DNA from: Zygaena filipendulae
Taxonomy: Eukaryota; Arthropoda; Insecta; Lepidoptera; Zygaenidae
Direction: 5' to 3'
NCBI GenBank assembly: GCA_907165275.2
Contig: OU015677.1
Coordinates: forward strand, 4,898,001 to 4,962,000
Length of the DNA: 64,000 nt
In this document: positions 27,101-32,005 of the stretch, piece after piece
Numbering within the stretch: position 1 is the stretch's first letter
Layout: each line of letters begins with the position of its first letter
Notes under the pieces: model-generated
What the model saw: only the letters and a program-made list of their open reading frames with translations
What the model was told of the DNA's origin: nothing
The model's database searches: none
Translations under genes and position numbers: made by a program

Positions 27101-30100
27101 TTGTTTTTTATTTTAAAGTAAATAACTCAAGGATAGCGGGAAAAATATAATCTGCCGATTTTCATAAGCCGAAGAAACAAAAATCGTCTTCGAATCGAAC
27201 GAGCAGCTGCAGTGAAATATGTACCTATTCATATCTCTGTCTTTCTTTCCCTTTTACTTTTTCTCTATCTCTCACTCTCTCGCACCGTCCTCACACTACT
27301 TTCCGTCGCCATAACGTCATCACAGTATACCACGGCGCTAAACGTGTCGAATTATAACTTTTTTTGGTCGGTTAAAATACATATTAAAATAAGTTAAGGT
27401 AAGTATTACATCAAACTATAGGTTCACCTTTCACTTTAATGTAATTATATATATATTATATAATAAAGCTCATCACAAAACAACGCGTTCATGTTATTAT
27501 ATGTAAAACGAAATGGCTTGTTTGTGCTTTAAAGTTAGTTTTGTGAATAATATTTTGTGAGCTTTTACATATTTCATAGAAATATAAAGTGTGTTTTTGT
27601 GAACAAGAAATAGCTCATAAAGTTATTAAACTTACATCAGAAATAAAAAAAATTAAAAATAAATCATAATTTTTGTTTCTAGCAGTCAGATTAATAATAT
27701 CCCTCAAAATTATTGTCAGATTTTAAGCCAACATAACTTGGACTGCAAGCTGAACCTTCTGTAAAATAATCTGACACGCTCGAGTATTTCAAAATTGAGT
27801 TTTTTTTTTGCATTTTCAAAAATTCGCTACTACCTTGCGTCACCTCCAAATCGGCAGATTTTCGAAGGGGTGCATTTTTAAGGCTCACTTAACATCCCCT
27901 TTGAATATCTGACGCGCTCGAGTAAATGTTTTTTTTTTTCATTTTCTCCCCTTCCGGATGGCCACCCCCACCACGCAAATGGGCAGATGAATATATTTTC
28001 GATATCAGAGACACCTTGGAGTATCTCAACTACAATATCTGACGCGCTCGAGTATTTCCATTTTACTATTTTTTTTTACATTTTTGAAAGCCTGTAGAAG
28101 CTAAACCCACCGGTGAATGAAAAAATATCATATAACCTTATTTTGTTTATATCTCCTAATCTTCAAAACCCAATAGGTCCCAACGACGCTCGAGTGTCTC
28201 CCGAATTAGCATCGGTATCTCCCGTACTATTATGGCCGTTGGATTTCCGAATGAAATAAATTTGGATTTCATTAGTCCAATTTGTCCTTAAAATATAATA
28301 AAGTAAATAGTATTTCACGGTCGGATAATAGGGTTAAATTTGATGGTGTACCAAAAATGTATTATAAAAAAAAAACCTGTCATTATATTGTTGCAGATTC
28401 AAAACACCAAACAGCAGTTTCATGAACACAACGTACAGCCCCAACAGCACGTACACATCCAACAACACAGGTCACAACACCACACAGAACACAACCAACA
28501 TCAGTCACCACGTGACGAACCTCAACCAATCTGTGCACAGCACTACTCACGGACAAACCAGTCCAGGGTACACTGCACCGAGTCCAGGATATCTCCCACA
28601 AAGTCCGGGATATACCTCTCAGAGTCCAGGACATACAGCCCACAGTCCCGGTTACACAGCTCAAAGCCCCGGATACTCAGCCCAAAGTCCCGGTTACACC
28701 GTACAAAGTCCGGGACACACCGCCCAAAGTCCGGGATATACTCAGAACGGCCAGAACATGTACAGTCATAGTAAAACTCAAGAGAAACATTACACGGCCC
28801 AAAGTCCATCGTTCTCCAGCTTCAGACCTCAGGAGGAGACCCCGAAACAGAACTACGAAGGTTTTACCACCCGGTAAGTCCTTTGTCGATGCTTGGCTCG
28901 GCTTGAACTCGATTCTTTCTCGTTCATTAACTACTAGAAGTCATTTTGTATCAGCGTCTAAACAGAAAAAAAATCATCATCGATCATCAACATAAATTGA
29001 TAGTATTTTATTGATATGCCAAGTATGTAGGTATACATTCGTCAAAAAAAAACAATAGAGATAGATCAGCTTTCATATGGTGAAAAATGAAAATATAAAC
29101 TGGCAAGCTACAGAACCCGTTATTCCCGATTAGTGTCGTATCTTAATAAATGTATACCTACCTACCTTCTTAGTTAAAAGAAGTTATAAAACGTATTTAC
29201 CAAAGTGTTTTGTCTCTTTGATTCAATTAATATTTATTTTGTCAACGCCTTGAGAGACAAAATACACAAAAACGTCTTATAACTATTAATGAATACGGGG
29301 ATTTCATTTCAAAGACAATTATAATTAATTCTAATTGAAAATTTTGCTTTCTTTTCACGCTGCGCTGGATGTAACTTGCAGATAACTTACACAACAAATA
29401 CTAAATTATTGTTTATTATTAATACTGCTTTTCAAGTGCCTTCAACAAACACTTATGAAATGTGCCTATTATAATTACATTTTAAGGTTGACATGAGATA
29501 CAGATGATAAAAAAGGTCTAGAAAAAAAAGTGGTTTATATAGAAATATTGTAGAATTAGATTGTTGTCTTTATGTGAATGTAGACTTAAGGTTTCTCTTA
29601 TGTTTTCAAAAAAATACTACACAAACGCATGTATGCCTCACACTTGTTCATTTTAGATACTGACCAGGCAATATAAAAACTGTATTTTTTTCTGTTATTA
29701 AAACTGGATTATGGTGCTATTTTCTATCTTCAAAATCTATCTCTCTTCACATTTTTTAGTTGCCTGAAAAGTTATCCGTAAAGTTTTGTAAAAATCAAGG
29801 GTTTTTACGGGTTTTTCAATTGTTATATTTGTTTACATAATAATTTATATAATTGAAAATCTGTAATAATCTTCCTTTTTTAATACATATACTTTCACAG
29901 TTTTGCTCTATTTCATGCACCAGATGCAAAGACATAGCTGCATTTATACTGTGCCTTCTAAATGTTTAGAATAATTAATAATACCCTATAGTTTTGTGTA
30001 AACAAGTAACGTTTCGTTCGCAGAAAAGATATTACGAGTAATGACAGAACGATGAACGATCAGTAAGTCATCCATATAGACGAGACATGCGAAATACTTA

Positions 30101-32005
30101 GCTTCATATTTTATATTTTTATGTATAAAAATGCTTGTATTGCCTCCATGCGCGGCATTTTTATAGCCAAAACACATCGTTCTGTACATATATCCCTACT
30201 AAATTGCAATGTGTAATAATATTTTCAGCTTATAAACTGTGTATGCCGATCTGATGATAGCCAACGTTAACAGCTAAAGCTAACCTAATCTAATGAAACA
30301 ATTGTTTTGTTCTCTGTTTCTATTGCATGCTGGTGTTTAACACGTAAACTAAATTAGAACGAGTGTAACCGAGGAAACGGTCGTCGTCAAGTCATTGCAA
30401 CTGCCTGAAGTGCGTACGGCGTATTTGGTCACCGAAGACAGTGGGCCGGAAAGGATATACTACAAGCGGGAGAAACCTCCACCGCCGCCGCGCCGTGTGT
30501 CCCTACTTAAGTATGAAGACAACGCTAGTTCATGAATATGGGTTCGTCTGGTTTCTCCTTTCTATAAGCACTACGGGGGTAGGTCATCAGCACATTCAAT
30601 ATTTCACTCATAATTTTTTTTTGGGATATTTTTGTCATCTGTAAATAAAATCGCACCGAGATAAAAAAAGAGATTAGATTCAAAATTTCAAATCAAGACG
30701 ACGATCAGGGTACATACTAACCAACCATAATTGTCATAATTTCTTATTAATACGTTTTACTTCTTGTGCTATGCTCCTACTAATACTTATGGTTTCCAAA
30801 ATTCTTAATACTTTATGGAAATAATTCTGTGGGATAAAACCAGCACGTTGCATGTCGGTGTCGGTGTTTATTGTAAATTAAACCTTATTCTATTTCATTG
30901 GACTGATAAATTTCATTCGCAGCGTCAAGTTTAATCGTAATTCACTAATCAACAATATAATACAACTAAAACATTTTGCAGCTACGAGACTCGTCTGTAT
31001 GACACGCCGCGTCCGATCAACGAATATAGTAAAACTGAAGAACAACGCCAATACGAATCGAGTCATTTCGTCAAACAAGAATCTAAGATGGGTTACGACG
31101 GCCCCAAACTGGCAACACCTCTCAGTCCAAAATTCAACGCCAGGGACCTTAAGTTCGATGAAAAACCTGAACCGATATATTCTTCTCTCAAAAAACCGGG
31201 ACCTCTGAAATCGCCCCTCGACGGTGTGGGCCAAAGCTTCGCTGAACACCAAAAGTCAACAGAAGTCATACCCGGCGGCACCAAGCAAACAGAATACACC
31301 GTCAAAAGCGAATCCTACCAGAGCTATCCTAAGACAGAATTCTCCAAAATAGAAACTAGGCAGGAAATAAAATCTCCATTCGCTACATCCACCCCGTCGA
31401 AGACTGAATTCAGCCAATTCTCGCAGCAATCTGATTATGGAAAGAATGTTTCCACCGAACTGGTCAAAGCCGCCACACCAGATTACGACAGGATCGCATC
31501 GCCGTACGGCAAAGAGGTCCAGAGTTTCAGCGGTCCCAATTATATGGAGGAAACCACGACCGAGGTGAAGGAAATCCCTAATGGCACCCAGAAAGTAACG
31601 ATGACGAAGATTTATAGCTCGTCGCCTGTTAACCTAACGAGTACAAGCACGAAATACGAGCCGGTGAAACTGGAAGGCATCGATGAACTGTCCAAATCGT
31701 TCGACAACGATTCCAAGTATAGCACGCTGGACTCGCGTTTCAACACGCTGGACTCCAAAATCAGTTCCGACACGAGCCGCTCTTTCATGCGTCCGTCGGA
31801 ATTCCAATCTACCGATTACCAAACGTCGACGAACATCACCAAAATGAAAAAGCCCTCGGATCTGGCTAACGAAATCGACAGTATCGATAAGAAGTTCTCT
31901 AAACAAACGATCACATCGGAGACTATCGAAAGGAAGTCTGTGATGACCAGCTCGCACAAATCGGAAACAAGCTCGACTACCACGAAAAAGTTCGGCAATT
32001 TTTAA
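3006..32005 (+). CDS. rhea: Talin (rhea) gene, 3' portion: 19 coding exons
   Basis: Talin is the large cytoplasmic adaptor that couples integrin beta tails to F-actin and recruits vinculin. The spliced product of the exons listed below aligns collinearly with vertebrate talin from about rod bundle R9 to the C-terminus. Landmarks are FVDYQTRMV, ALQAGSRGTQACI, HRENILKTAKTLVEDTK, VMVTNVTSLLKTVKAVEDE, WVDPDDPTVIAENELLGAAA, EADESLNF, LLVACKVKAD and KMVGGIAQ-like MVGGIAQEI. All exon-exon phases match. Upstream exons (FERM head, early rod) are left of the window. After the dimerisation helix three further exons add an extension of about 550 residues that vertebrate talin lacks; fly talin is also longer than vertebrate talin. 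The rod exons are extremely GC-rich at third positions, unlike the extension exons. Confidence 0.95.
3184..3270 (+). mobile_element. 3'-tail fragment of an abundant lepidopteran retroelement
   Basis: GAAGGTTGACTGGCAGAGAA... CCGCCTTTTGTAC...TAAAGTTTAAACAAATA. Related tails occur inverted at about 19938-20045 and 49603-49700, and a variant at 21390-21510. Inference: the 3' end of a LINE/SINE family with a TAAATA-type tail. Confidence 0.6.
3272..3946. mobile_element. MITE with CGTGTTAATGAATTAACTGAAAA termini, interrupted by another MITE
   Basis: The terminal inverted repeats are ACAACGTGTTAATGAATTAA on the left and the complement at 3924-3946. Uninterrupted relatives lie at 12206-12556 and 20716-21042. 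Comparison shows the unit is split after TTTGCTCAGAAT by the element at 3329-3653 and resumes with ACTAGCGAATCGATCG. Confidence 0.85.
3329..3653. mobile_element. AGTCCGTC MITE, nested in the 3272-3946 MITE
   Basis: The ends GGGCATGTTGACTA and TAGTCAACATCCC enclose longer inverted repeats around TTTAGTCCGTC and GACGGACTAA, with GACACGTATTTTTT and its complement inside. The centre carries two TGACGTCAC (CRE-like) octamers. The insertion site is proven by the interrupted host element. Confidence 0.85.
3947..5079. other. Talin intron A-B, right part
   Basis: AT-rich. Contains a retroelement tail-like ATAATAATAATACATTTTAT segment (about 3965-4130), a SINE head fragment (4284-4336) and a 5'-splice-type AT stretch. 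No coding signal. Confidence 0.6.
4284..4336 (+). mobile_element. SINE head fragment (tRNA-like A box)
   Basis: GACGACCCGATTGGCGCAAT followed by GGTCACCATGCCTGCCCGCTAATCA, identical in type to the head of the full SINE at 9352-9606. It stops before the B box. Confidence 0.8.
5080..5240 (+). CDS. rhea: Talin exon B (R9)
   Basis: 53 codons plus 2 nt (AG). Acceptor CGCGCGCAG, donor AG|GTGCGC. Encodes an Ala-rich helix pair, HSEVEAQAALARAALLEAAG... LLDSLARAIARLTEH, equivalent to vertebrate MVDSITQAINQLDE. About 80 percent GC. Confidence 0.9.
5350..5590 (+). mobile_element. tRNA-derived SINE, internally shortened head
   Basis: Carries the Pol III B box GGTTCGATTCC, the body TGATGAACACA..CCATTTTCCAGTCTGGGTGTG, and a (ATT)n tail. 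The A-box to B-box segment is shortened compared with the 9352 copy. Confidence 0.85.
5591..8198. other. Talin intron B-C, middle part
   Basis: About 2.6 kb of AT-rich sequence with no supported exon. Recognisable pieces are: about 6220-6640, a fragment with CCGTCTTTCTATACGTCTG and GGTACGGAACCC (old retroelement); about 6770-6870, a CAGTAGTTTTTGAGTTTAA..GACAGACA fragment; and about 7720-8170, two diverged copies of the widespread TTCCCCGCGGTTTCACC..AATTCCGGGA repeat. Short ORFs at 6902-7171 and 7341-7550 show no family features. Confidence 0.55.
8199..8829. mobile_element. 630-bp TIR element (TAATAGGGTACTTGCATGAA), copy 1
   Basis: Begins TAATAGGGTACTTGCATGAA and ends with the inverse TTCATGCAAGTACCCTATTA. 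A second copy lies at 59482-60150. It includes a GTGACGTCAT motif and a short frame (8346-8540) that is similar, but not cleanly alignable, in copy 2. It ends 31 bp before talin exon C. There is no transposase, so it is non-autonomous. Confidence 0.9.
8861..8963 (+). CDS. rhea: Talin exon C (last R9 helix)
   Basis: 1 nt plus 34 codons; AG from exon B joins G to give Arg. Encodes GSYDETDSFVDYQTRMVGAA, matching vertebrate GSFVDYQTTMVRTAKAI. Acceptor GTTGTCGCAG, donor ATG|GTGAGT. Confidence 0.95.
8964..9351. other. Talin intron C-D, left part
   Basis: Contains a decayed copy (about 9090-9216) of the hairpin MITE described at 42339, recognisable by TGCCAATTAACATTGATTTA and CTGAGTGC. Nothing else seen. 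Confidence 0.5.
9352..9606 (+). mobile_element. tRNA-derived SINE, full-length copy
   Basis: The best copy of the family. It has a Pol III A box (TTGGCGCAATGG), a B box (GGTTCGATTCC) inside GGTTCCGGGTTCGATTCCCG, a family-specific body (TGATGAACACAGGGTTCCAT..TGTGTAGTATATACCACGG..GTGGGATCAAGTAGATCTGT) and an ATTATTATT tail. The tRNA-like head is not a functional tRNA: it has no proper acceptor stem. Confidence 0.9.
9728..9858 (+). CDS. rhea: Talin exon D (start of R10)
   Basis: 43 codons plus AG. Encodes TAKSATDASRLLQLGDEMCH.. EQLASDSV..ANR, matching vertebrate LANQLTSDYGRLASEA. Donor AACAG|GTGGGC. The intron opens with four GTGGGC(G) repeats. Confidence 0.9.
9905..10150 (+). mobile_element. 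TTCCCCGCGGTTTCACCCGCG repeat fragment
   Basis: CAGCTGTTCCCCGCGGTTTC..GTAATTTTGGAGATCCCGCGG followed by the usual downstream GTAGTTTTTGAGTTAAATCG..ACAAACA segment. One of more than 15 fragments of this family in the window. Confidence 0.75.
10148..10470. mobile_element. AGTCCGTC MITE
   Basis: AGGGATGTTGACAACTTTTA..TTAGTCCGTCATTTAGAAAA to TACAAGACGGACTAAAAAAA. Two TGACGTCAC octamers in the centre. Confidence 0.9.
10545..10705 (+). mobile_element. SINE, 3' half
   Basis: GGGGGTGGACTTTGTGTGAT..CACACGG..GCTTGGTTTCTACGACACAAGCTTGTAG..GTGGGATCGAGTG. Headless copy of the SINE at 9352. Confidence 0.8.
10837..10969 (+). CDS. rhea: Talin exon E (R10)
   Basis: 1 nt plus 44 codons. Encodes IRLAVVELGEAVSELIKAGG and AARHANEK, matching vertebrate HRVQELGHGCAALVTKAG..ARRVSEK. 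Acceptor GCGTCCAG, donor AAG|GTGAGC. Confidence 0.95.
11283..11406 (+). CDS. rhea: Talin exon F (R10)
   Basis: 41 codons plus G. Encodes VVCVLGALQAGSRGTQACI and AIIGDLDTTILFASAG, nearly identical to vertebrate VSHVLAALQAGNRGTQACI..IIADLDTTIMFATAG. The donor CAG|GTAAAC is followed by a C-run. Confidence 0.97.
11457..11830. mobile_element. GGGTATGTTCCGTTATTACGGA MITE, copy 1
   Basis: Left end AGGGTATGTTCCAGTATTAC, right end GTAATAACGGAACATACCCT. The interior holds AGTATACTGCGAAGC and its inverted partner. Other copies are at 48616-49028 and 53054-53990 (interrupted). Confidence 0.9.
11925..12200 (+). mobile_element. TTCCCCGCGGTTTCACC repeat, two fragments in tandem
   Basis: TTGTCCCCCGCGATTTCATC..GAATTCCGGGAAAAAAGTAC, then CTGTTCCCCGTATTAATTCC..CAGTAGTTTCGGAGTCCATC. 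A near twin of this tandem arrangement lies at 17815-18070, so it is probably one longer element. Confidence 0.7.
12206..12556. mobile_element. CGTGTTAATGAATTAACTG MITE, intact 350-bp copy
   Basis: Uninterrupted copy with both terminal inverted repeats. It serves as the reference for the interrupted copy at 3272 and the copy at 20716. Confidence 0.9.
12629..12793 (+). CDS. rhea: Talin exon G (R10-R11 boundary)
   Basis: Acceptor CAACGCAG, donor ATAG|GTGAGC. 2 nt plus 54 codons plus G. Encodes GTLHSEKESDTFSDHRENIL and KTLVEDTKTLVGGAAGTQDQ, matching vertebrate TFADHREGILKTAKVLVEDTK. Confidence 0.97.
13250..13440 (+). CDS. rhea: Talin exon H (R11)
   Basis: 2 nt plus 63 codons, ending in phase 0 after HAAK. 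Encodes VQLCEVVKLGAMSLGSGNPE and DMQRLKHAAK, matching vertebrate ADVVKLGAASLGAEDPE..WQLKNSAK. The phase-0 end is compatible both with exon I and with the open exon at 14677. Confidence 0.97.
13441..13930. repeat. CACA-rich microsatellite starting at the exon H donor
   Basis: From the GTGAGAACACACAACACAAT donor onward, about 190 bp of imperfect ACACACAACGC/ACACCACACAAT repeats. Then a TTTCTTTC-tailed fragment (about 13640-13795, TTGTATTTTTATGTGGGGATC, SINE/LINE-like tail), then more ACACAC repeats to about 13925. Spurious long frames arise on both strands. Confidence 0.9.
13924..14192. mobile_element. AGTCCGTC MITE, left end truncated
   Basis: Starts within the inner repeat (TATTGGACACGTATTTTTCC) and ends TGACGGACTAAATAGAATTTC..GCAACATGCC. 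Confidence 0.8.
14193..14676. other. Sequence 5' of the open exon in the talin intron
   Basis: No coding frame with support. The last 30 bases, AACTAATTCAAAAATGTTTCCACTAG, form a branch-point-like and acceptor-like end for the exon that follows. An upstream ATG at 14635 is in frame but meets the TAG that belongs to the acceptor. Confidence 0.5.
14677..16545 (+). CDS. Unidentified Lys/Glu-rich protein exon inside talin intron H-I
   Basis: Not recognised. The frame is open for 622 codons from the acceptor TTTCCACTAG to the TGA at 16543-16545; the first in-frame ATG is at 14932 (537 codons). The N-terminal part is acidic (CDSETDLFQSDQEDELIKLL). The middle is charged, with coiled-coil character (DKYEKEKEKLQTFIDEVDKS). 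Three similar Trp-Trp modules occur at about residues 202, 443 and 465 of the ATG-based numbering: DTEWWKALAKRN, NNWWSIYEDILKSRE and DNWWSFYEAILNKEN. No signal peptide, membrane span or catalytic motif is seen. It is AT-rich and Lys-rich, unlike the GC-rich talin exons around it. The acceptor phase (0) would fit talin exon H directly. Alternatives are the last exon of a nested gene, a retained single-exon gene from ATG 14932, or an alternative talin 3' terminus. Confidence 0.75.
   Translation, partial: RLSETTKRWSLPIKSNTIPKQNKRRSFNIGPKNEYNSCDSETDLFQSDQEDELIKLLDYSSQDDDVSPSIFHDDCEEAITYIENLMRDPQQRSPKNYDLNERYNMAARNSLVDMDWRVLKYGENILLGEIKKLVDLFVDFDDRRENRRKRDMLQRLKASSDLDNEMKRLSQVIEDLDEMEPNDNKNEVKTTTITTIQTIIPAKKPKIELKSSDIKNTVFRVKKVKPVNLILNLDSKSETEINGKLDESKTPENKPEKKEPKKEVVTNGVAKEVKMEFWKLFKDDTEWWKALAKRNLDKMEETRRDLERFSGHELVLEEFHTERDKYEKEKEKLQTFIDEVDKSKEVKKDLEYDKKYEDIVLRLIEFAKKDFIFKGFDPLIEQLKALANTKIEGRKKKIVNIQDIVNIYTQIDISKYTYEELRLLEKYYKEIIRKYKNETHEKENVVPNRSPSLVREIETQTESPSYHKNVVLNVHSQQNTTKNINQYTTTVTNGDTLKRSKQNQQDTKNNIEIFDLTRTYPMEYYANNWWSIYEDILKSRERQFGSIDNWWSFYEAILNKENTTDEELRRIRAVVEYRNSLRKSRPNSRMEEQLRMLDDIKRDSFHETEDVKREDKESVRTT
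16546..17814. other. 3' flank of the open exon and talin intron
   Basis: AT-rich with several A- and T-runs. No exact AATAAA was noticed soon after the TGA, so its transcript end is unknown. No exon or clear transposon identified. Confidence 0.5.
17815..18070 (+). mobile_element. TTCCCCGCGGTTTCACC repeat, two tandem fragments
   Basis: CGTAATTTCGGAGTTCCCGC..GTACCTACTTTATGTCCTTC, then AGCTGTTCCCCGCATTTAAT..CAGTAGTTTCAGAGTCCATC. Same architecture as 11925-12200. Confidence 0.75.
18071..18828. other. Talin intron H-I, right end
   Basis: AT-rich with no recognised element. The acceptor for exon I is CTCGCCAG. Confidence 0.5.
18829..18945 (+). CDS. rhea: Talin exon I (R11)
   Basis: 39 codons, phase 0 at both ends. 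VMVTNVTSLLKTVKAVEDE is identical to vertebrate talin over this stretch, followed by HTRGTRALESTIEAISQEIE. The most conserved exon in the window. Donor GAA|GTGAGT. Confidence 0.98.
18946..19734. other. Talin intron I-J
   Basis: Contains GACATAGATAAGCAATAGTG-type sequence (about 18975-19190) with inverted partners. It resembles sequence at 5855-6100 and 19410-19520, so it is probably a decayed repeat. Near the right end are a C18 run (19583-19601) and a G15 run (19641-19656). No exon. Confidence 0.5.
19735..19920 (+). CDS. rhea: Talin exon J (R11-R12)
   Basis: 62 codons, phase 0. Encodes TPEELVRRTRQMTVATARAV, SAGNSAKQDQLTAAANLGRK and LLHACK, matching vertebrate TPEDFIRMTKGITMATAKAVAAGN..ANLSRR..MLRACK. 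Donor AAG|GTGCGC. Confidence 0.97.
19938..20045 (-). mobile_element. Retroelement 3'-tail fragment, inverted
   Basis: TATTTATTTATTTATTCTTT..ACAAATGGCGAACTTAATGC..GGCATTCTCTACCAGTTAAC is the complement of the tail type at 3184. It lies 17 bp after the exon J donor. Confidence 0.65.
20046..20715. other. Talin intron J-K, left part
   Basis: AT-rich, with an AATAATAATAATAAAATCCT retroelement-like tail (about 20092-20230). No exon. Confidence 0.5.
20716..21042. mobile_element. CGTGTTAATGAATTAA MITE ending at the exon K acceptor
   Basis: Left end ATACATCGTGTTAATGAATT, right end AGTTAATTCATTAACACGT at 21042. The exon K acceptor AG is at 21049-21050, so the branch-point region and most of the upstream acceptor context are transposon-derived. 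Confidence 0.9.
21051..21270 (+). CDS. rhea: Talin exon K (R12)
   Basis: 73 codons plus G. Very Ala-rich: AAAHAAESGELQARTVEAGR.. AFPDLSRRVAHTVADIIAAA..ELLKG, matching vertebrate LTGHSKRVAGSVTELIQAAEAMKG. Donor AAAG|GTACCC. Confidence 0.93.
21614..21765 (-). mobile_element. SINE fragment, minus orientation
   Basis: Complement of the SINE head and body: GGGAATCGAACCCGGAACTC (B box) and TGACCTACTGCGCCAATCGG (A box). The tail side is truncated. Confidence 0.85.
21832..22316. mobile_element. AGTCCGTC MITE with a second repeat inside
   Basis: Left part GGAATGTTGACGATTTTTTT..AAGTCCGTCAGTTAGAATAT, right part TTATTAATCTAAAAGACGGA. A TTCCGCGCGGTTTCACC fragment (about 21957-22130) sits inside it, which indicates nested insertion. 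Confidence 0.8.
22369..22493 (+). CDS. rhea: Talin exon L (end of R12)
   Basis: 2 nt plus 41 codons. GSDWVDPDDPTVIAENELLG and SIDAAAKKLDSLRPR, almost identical to vertebrate EWVDPEDPTVIAENELLGAA. Donor AAG|GTGCAG. Confidence 0.98.
22532..22735 (+). mobile_element. Complete-looking copy of the CCCCGCGGTTTCACCCGCGG repeat
   Basis: Runs from TACTAGCTGCGCCCCGCGG through GGGAATTCCGGGATAAAAAG, TTTCATCCAAATCCGTTCAG and AGTAACAAACATCTAAACAT to TTATAATATTAGTAGGATT. This defines the unit (about 200 bp) behind the many partial copies in the window. Confidence 0.8.
22736..23660. other. Talin intron L-M, left part
   Basis: Holds diverged CGCGGTTTCACC-type fragments (22740-22890, 23035-23170) and otherwise AT-rich sequence. 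Short ORFs here have no support. Confidence 0.5.
23661..23855. mobile_element. Hairpin MITE, internally deleted
   Basis: CCGCACTCAGAGTCGACTTT to AAGTCGACTCTGAGTGCGG. It lacks part of the left arm compared with the 42339 copy. Confidence 0.9.
24228..24347 (+). CDS. rhea: Talin exon M (R13/THATCH start)
   Basis: 40 codons, phase 0. EADESLNFDEMILEAAKSII and SALVRAASAAQRELIDQ, matching vertebrate EADESLNFEEQILEAAKSI..SALVKAASAAQRELV. Start of the I/LWEQ (THATCH) actin-binding domain. Confidence 0.98.
24480..24785. mobile_element. AGTCCGTC MITE
   Basis: TTAGTCCGTCATGTAGATCA to TTAATCTACAAGACGGACTA. Ends about 55 bp before exon N. Confidence 0.85.
24841..25050 (+). CDS. rhea: Talin exon N (R13/THATCH)
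   Basis: 70 codons, phase 0. GQWSEGLVSAARLVAAAAHS, GAGSEERLISSARQVASSTA and QLLVACK, matching vertebrate DGQWSQGLISAARMVAAAT..SQEKLISSAKQVAASTAQLLVACK. The last residue is the Lys of the KVK actin-binding triplet. Confidence 0.98.
25051..25454. repeat. 111-bp minisatellite filling the 404-bp intron N-O
   Basis: CACCCAGCACTCGG recurs at 25091, 25202, 25313 and 25424, a period of 111 bp with three near-identical units. The first unit begins in the donor-proximal GTGAGTGCCACCTCCCCCTC, which resembles the inner AGTACCACCTCCCCGCTCAT. Since 111 is a multiple of three, one frame stays open and spuriously joins to exon O. Confidence 0.95.
25455..25633 (+). CDS. rhea: Talin exon O (R13 end)
   Basis: 59 codons plus AG. 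VKADPSSESTRRLQAAGAQV, STDNLVRAARDA and RRMVGGIAQEIDAR, matching vertebrate VKADQDSEAMKRLQAAGNAV..KMVGGIAQIIAAQ. Supplies the Val-Lys of the KVK triplet. Confidence 0.98.
25735..25890. mobile_element. AGTCCGTC MITE, right half, with a C16 run
   Basis: TTATGACGTCGTGACCTCCC..CCGACGGACTGAATAGAATT. The left half is absent. Its end is about 40 bp upstream of exon P. Confidence 0.8.
25921..26079 (+). CDS. rhea: Talin exon P (dimerisation helix and acidic linker)
   Basis: 1 nt plus 52 codons plus AG. SEVLRIEKELEEARGRLSAI and RQAKYKLRAGD match vertebrate EMLRKERELEEARKKLAQI..RQQQYKFLPSE, the antiparallel dimerisation helix. Then an Asp/Ala linker, TSGDETDTDRDAAPGDAA, where vertebrate talin ends. The donor AG|GTGCGC is followed by CGCACG/CACACG repeats. 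Confidence 0.97.
26080..26811. other. Talin intron P-Q, left part
   Basis: CA/CG repeat at the donor (26080-26135), then a repeat fragment (about 26235-26420) related to 40775-40990: AAATCAAGCTTTTCAGAATT and TTAACTCAATACCCCACTAC. No exon. If the donor were skipped, the frame would stay open for 30 Arg/His/Thr-rich codons to TGA 26164-26166. Confidence 0.55.
26812..28195. repeat. Two opposed arrays of an about 130-bp unit with a CTGACGCGCTCGAGTA box
   Basis: The box occurs as ACTCGAGCGCGTCAGAT near 26812 (partial), 26945 and 27083 (partial). It occurs inverted as ATCTGACGCGCTCGAGTATT near 27769, 27907, 28037 and 28183 (partial). Spacing is 130-145 bp, and each box is followed within about 25 bp by a T- or A-tract. 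The arms face each other around about 27.4 kb. Confidence 0.8.
28397..28873 (+). CDS. rhea: Talin exon Q (C-terminal extension, SPGY repeats)
   Basis: 1 nt plus 158 codons plus CG. Begins RFKTPNSSFMNTTYSPNS, with Asn/Thr-rich sequence. Then about ten tandem 7-8-residue units of the form QSPGYTA (variants SPGYLP, SPGHTA, SPGYSA), then SQEK-type Gln/Ser-rich sequence to YEGFTTR. It is probably disordered. Acceptor ATTGTTGCAG, donor CG|GTAAGT. Part of the extension that follows the dimerisation helix. No known domain is seen. Confidence 0.9.
28874..30357. other. Talin intron Q-R
   Basis: AT-rich. No recognised element or exon. Confidence 0.6.
30358..30510 (+). CDS. rhea: Talin exon R (C-terminal extension)
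   Basis: 1 nt plus 50 codons plus AA. Encodes TSVTEETVVVKSLQLPEVRT, AYLVTEDSGPERIYYKRE and KPPPPPRRVSLL, including a Pro-rich PPPPP stretch. Acceptor TAAACTAAATTAG, donor AA|GTATGA (weak). Phases fit exons Q and S. Confidence 0.85.
30511..30981. other. Talin intron R-S
   Basis: 471 bp, AT-rich, no element recognised. Confidence 0.7.
30982..32005 (+). CDS. rhea: Talin exon S (last coding exon)
   Basis: 1 nt plus 340 codons and TAA. Starts NYETRLYDTPRPINEYSKTE. It is Ser/Thr/Lys-rich throughout, with TDYQTSTNITKMKKPSDLAN and STLDSRFNTLDSKISSDTS near-repeats, and ends ETSSTTTKKFGNF. No folded domain is recognised; it probably carries phosphorylation sites. Acceptor ACATTTTGCAG. The frame opens cleanly from the acceptor to the stop. 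Third-position base use is moderate, unlike the rod exons. Confidence 0.9.
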
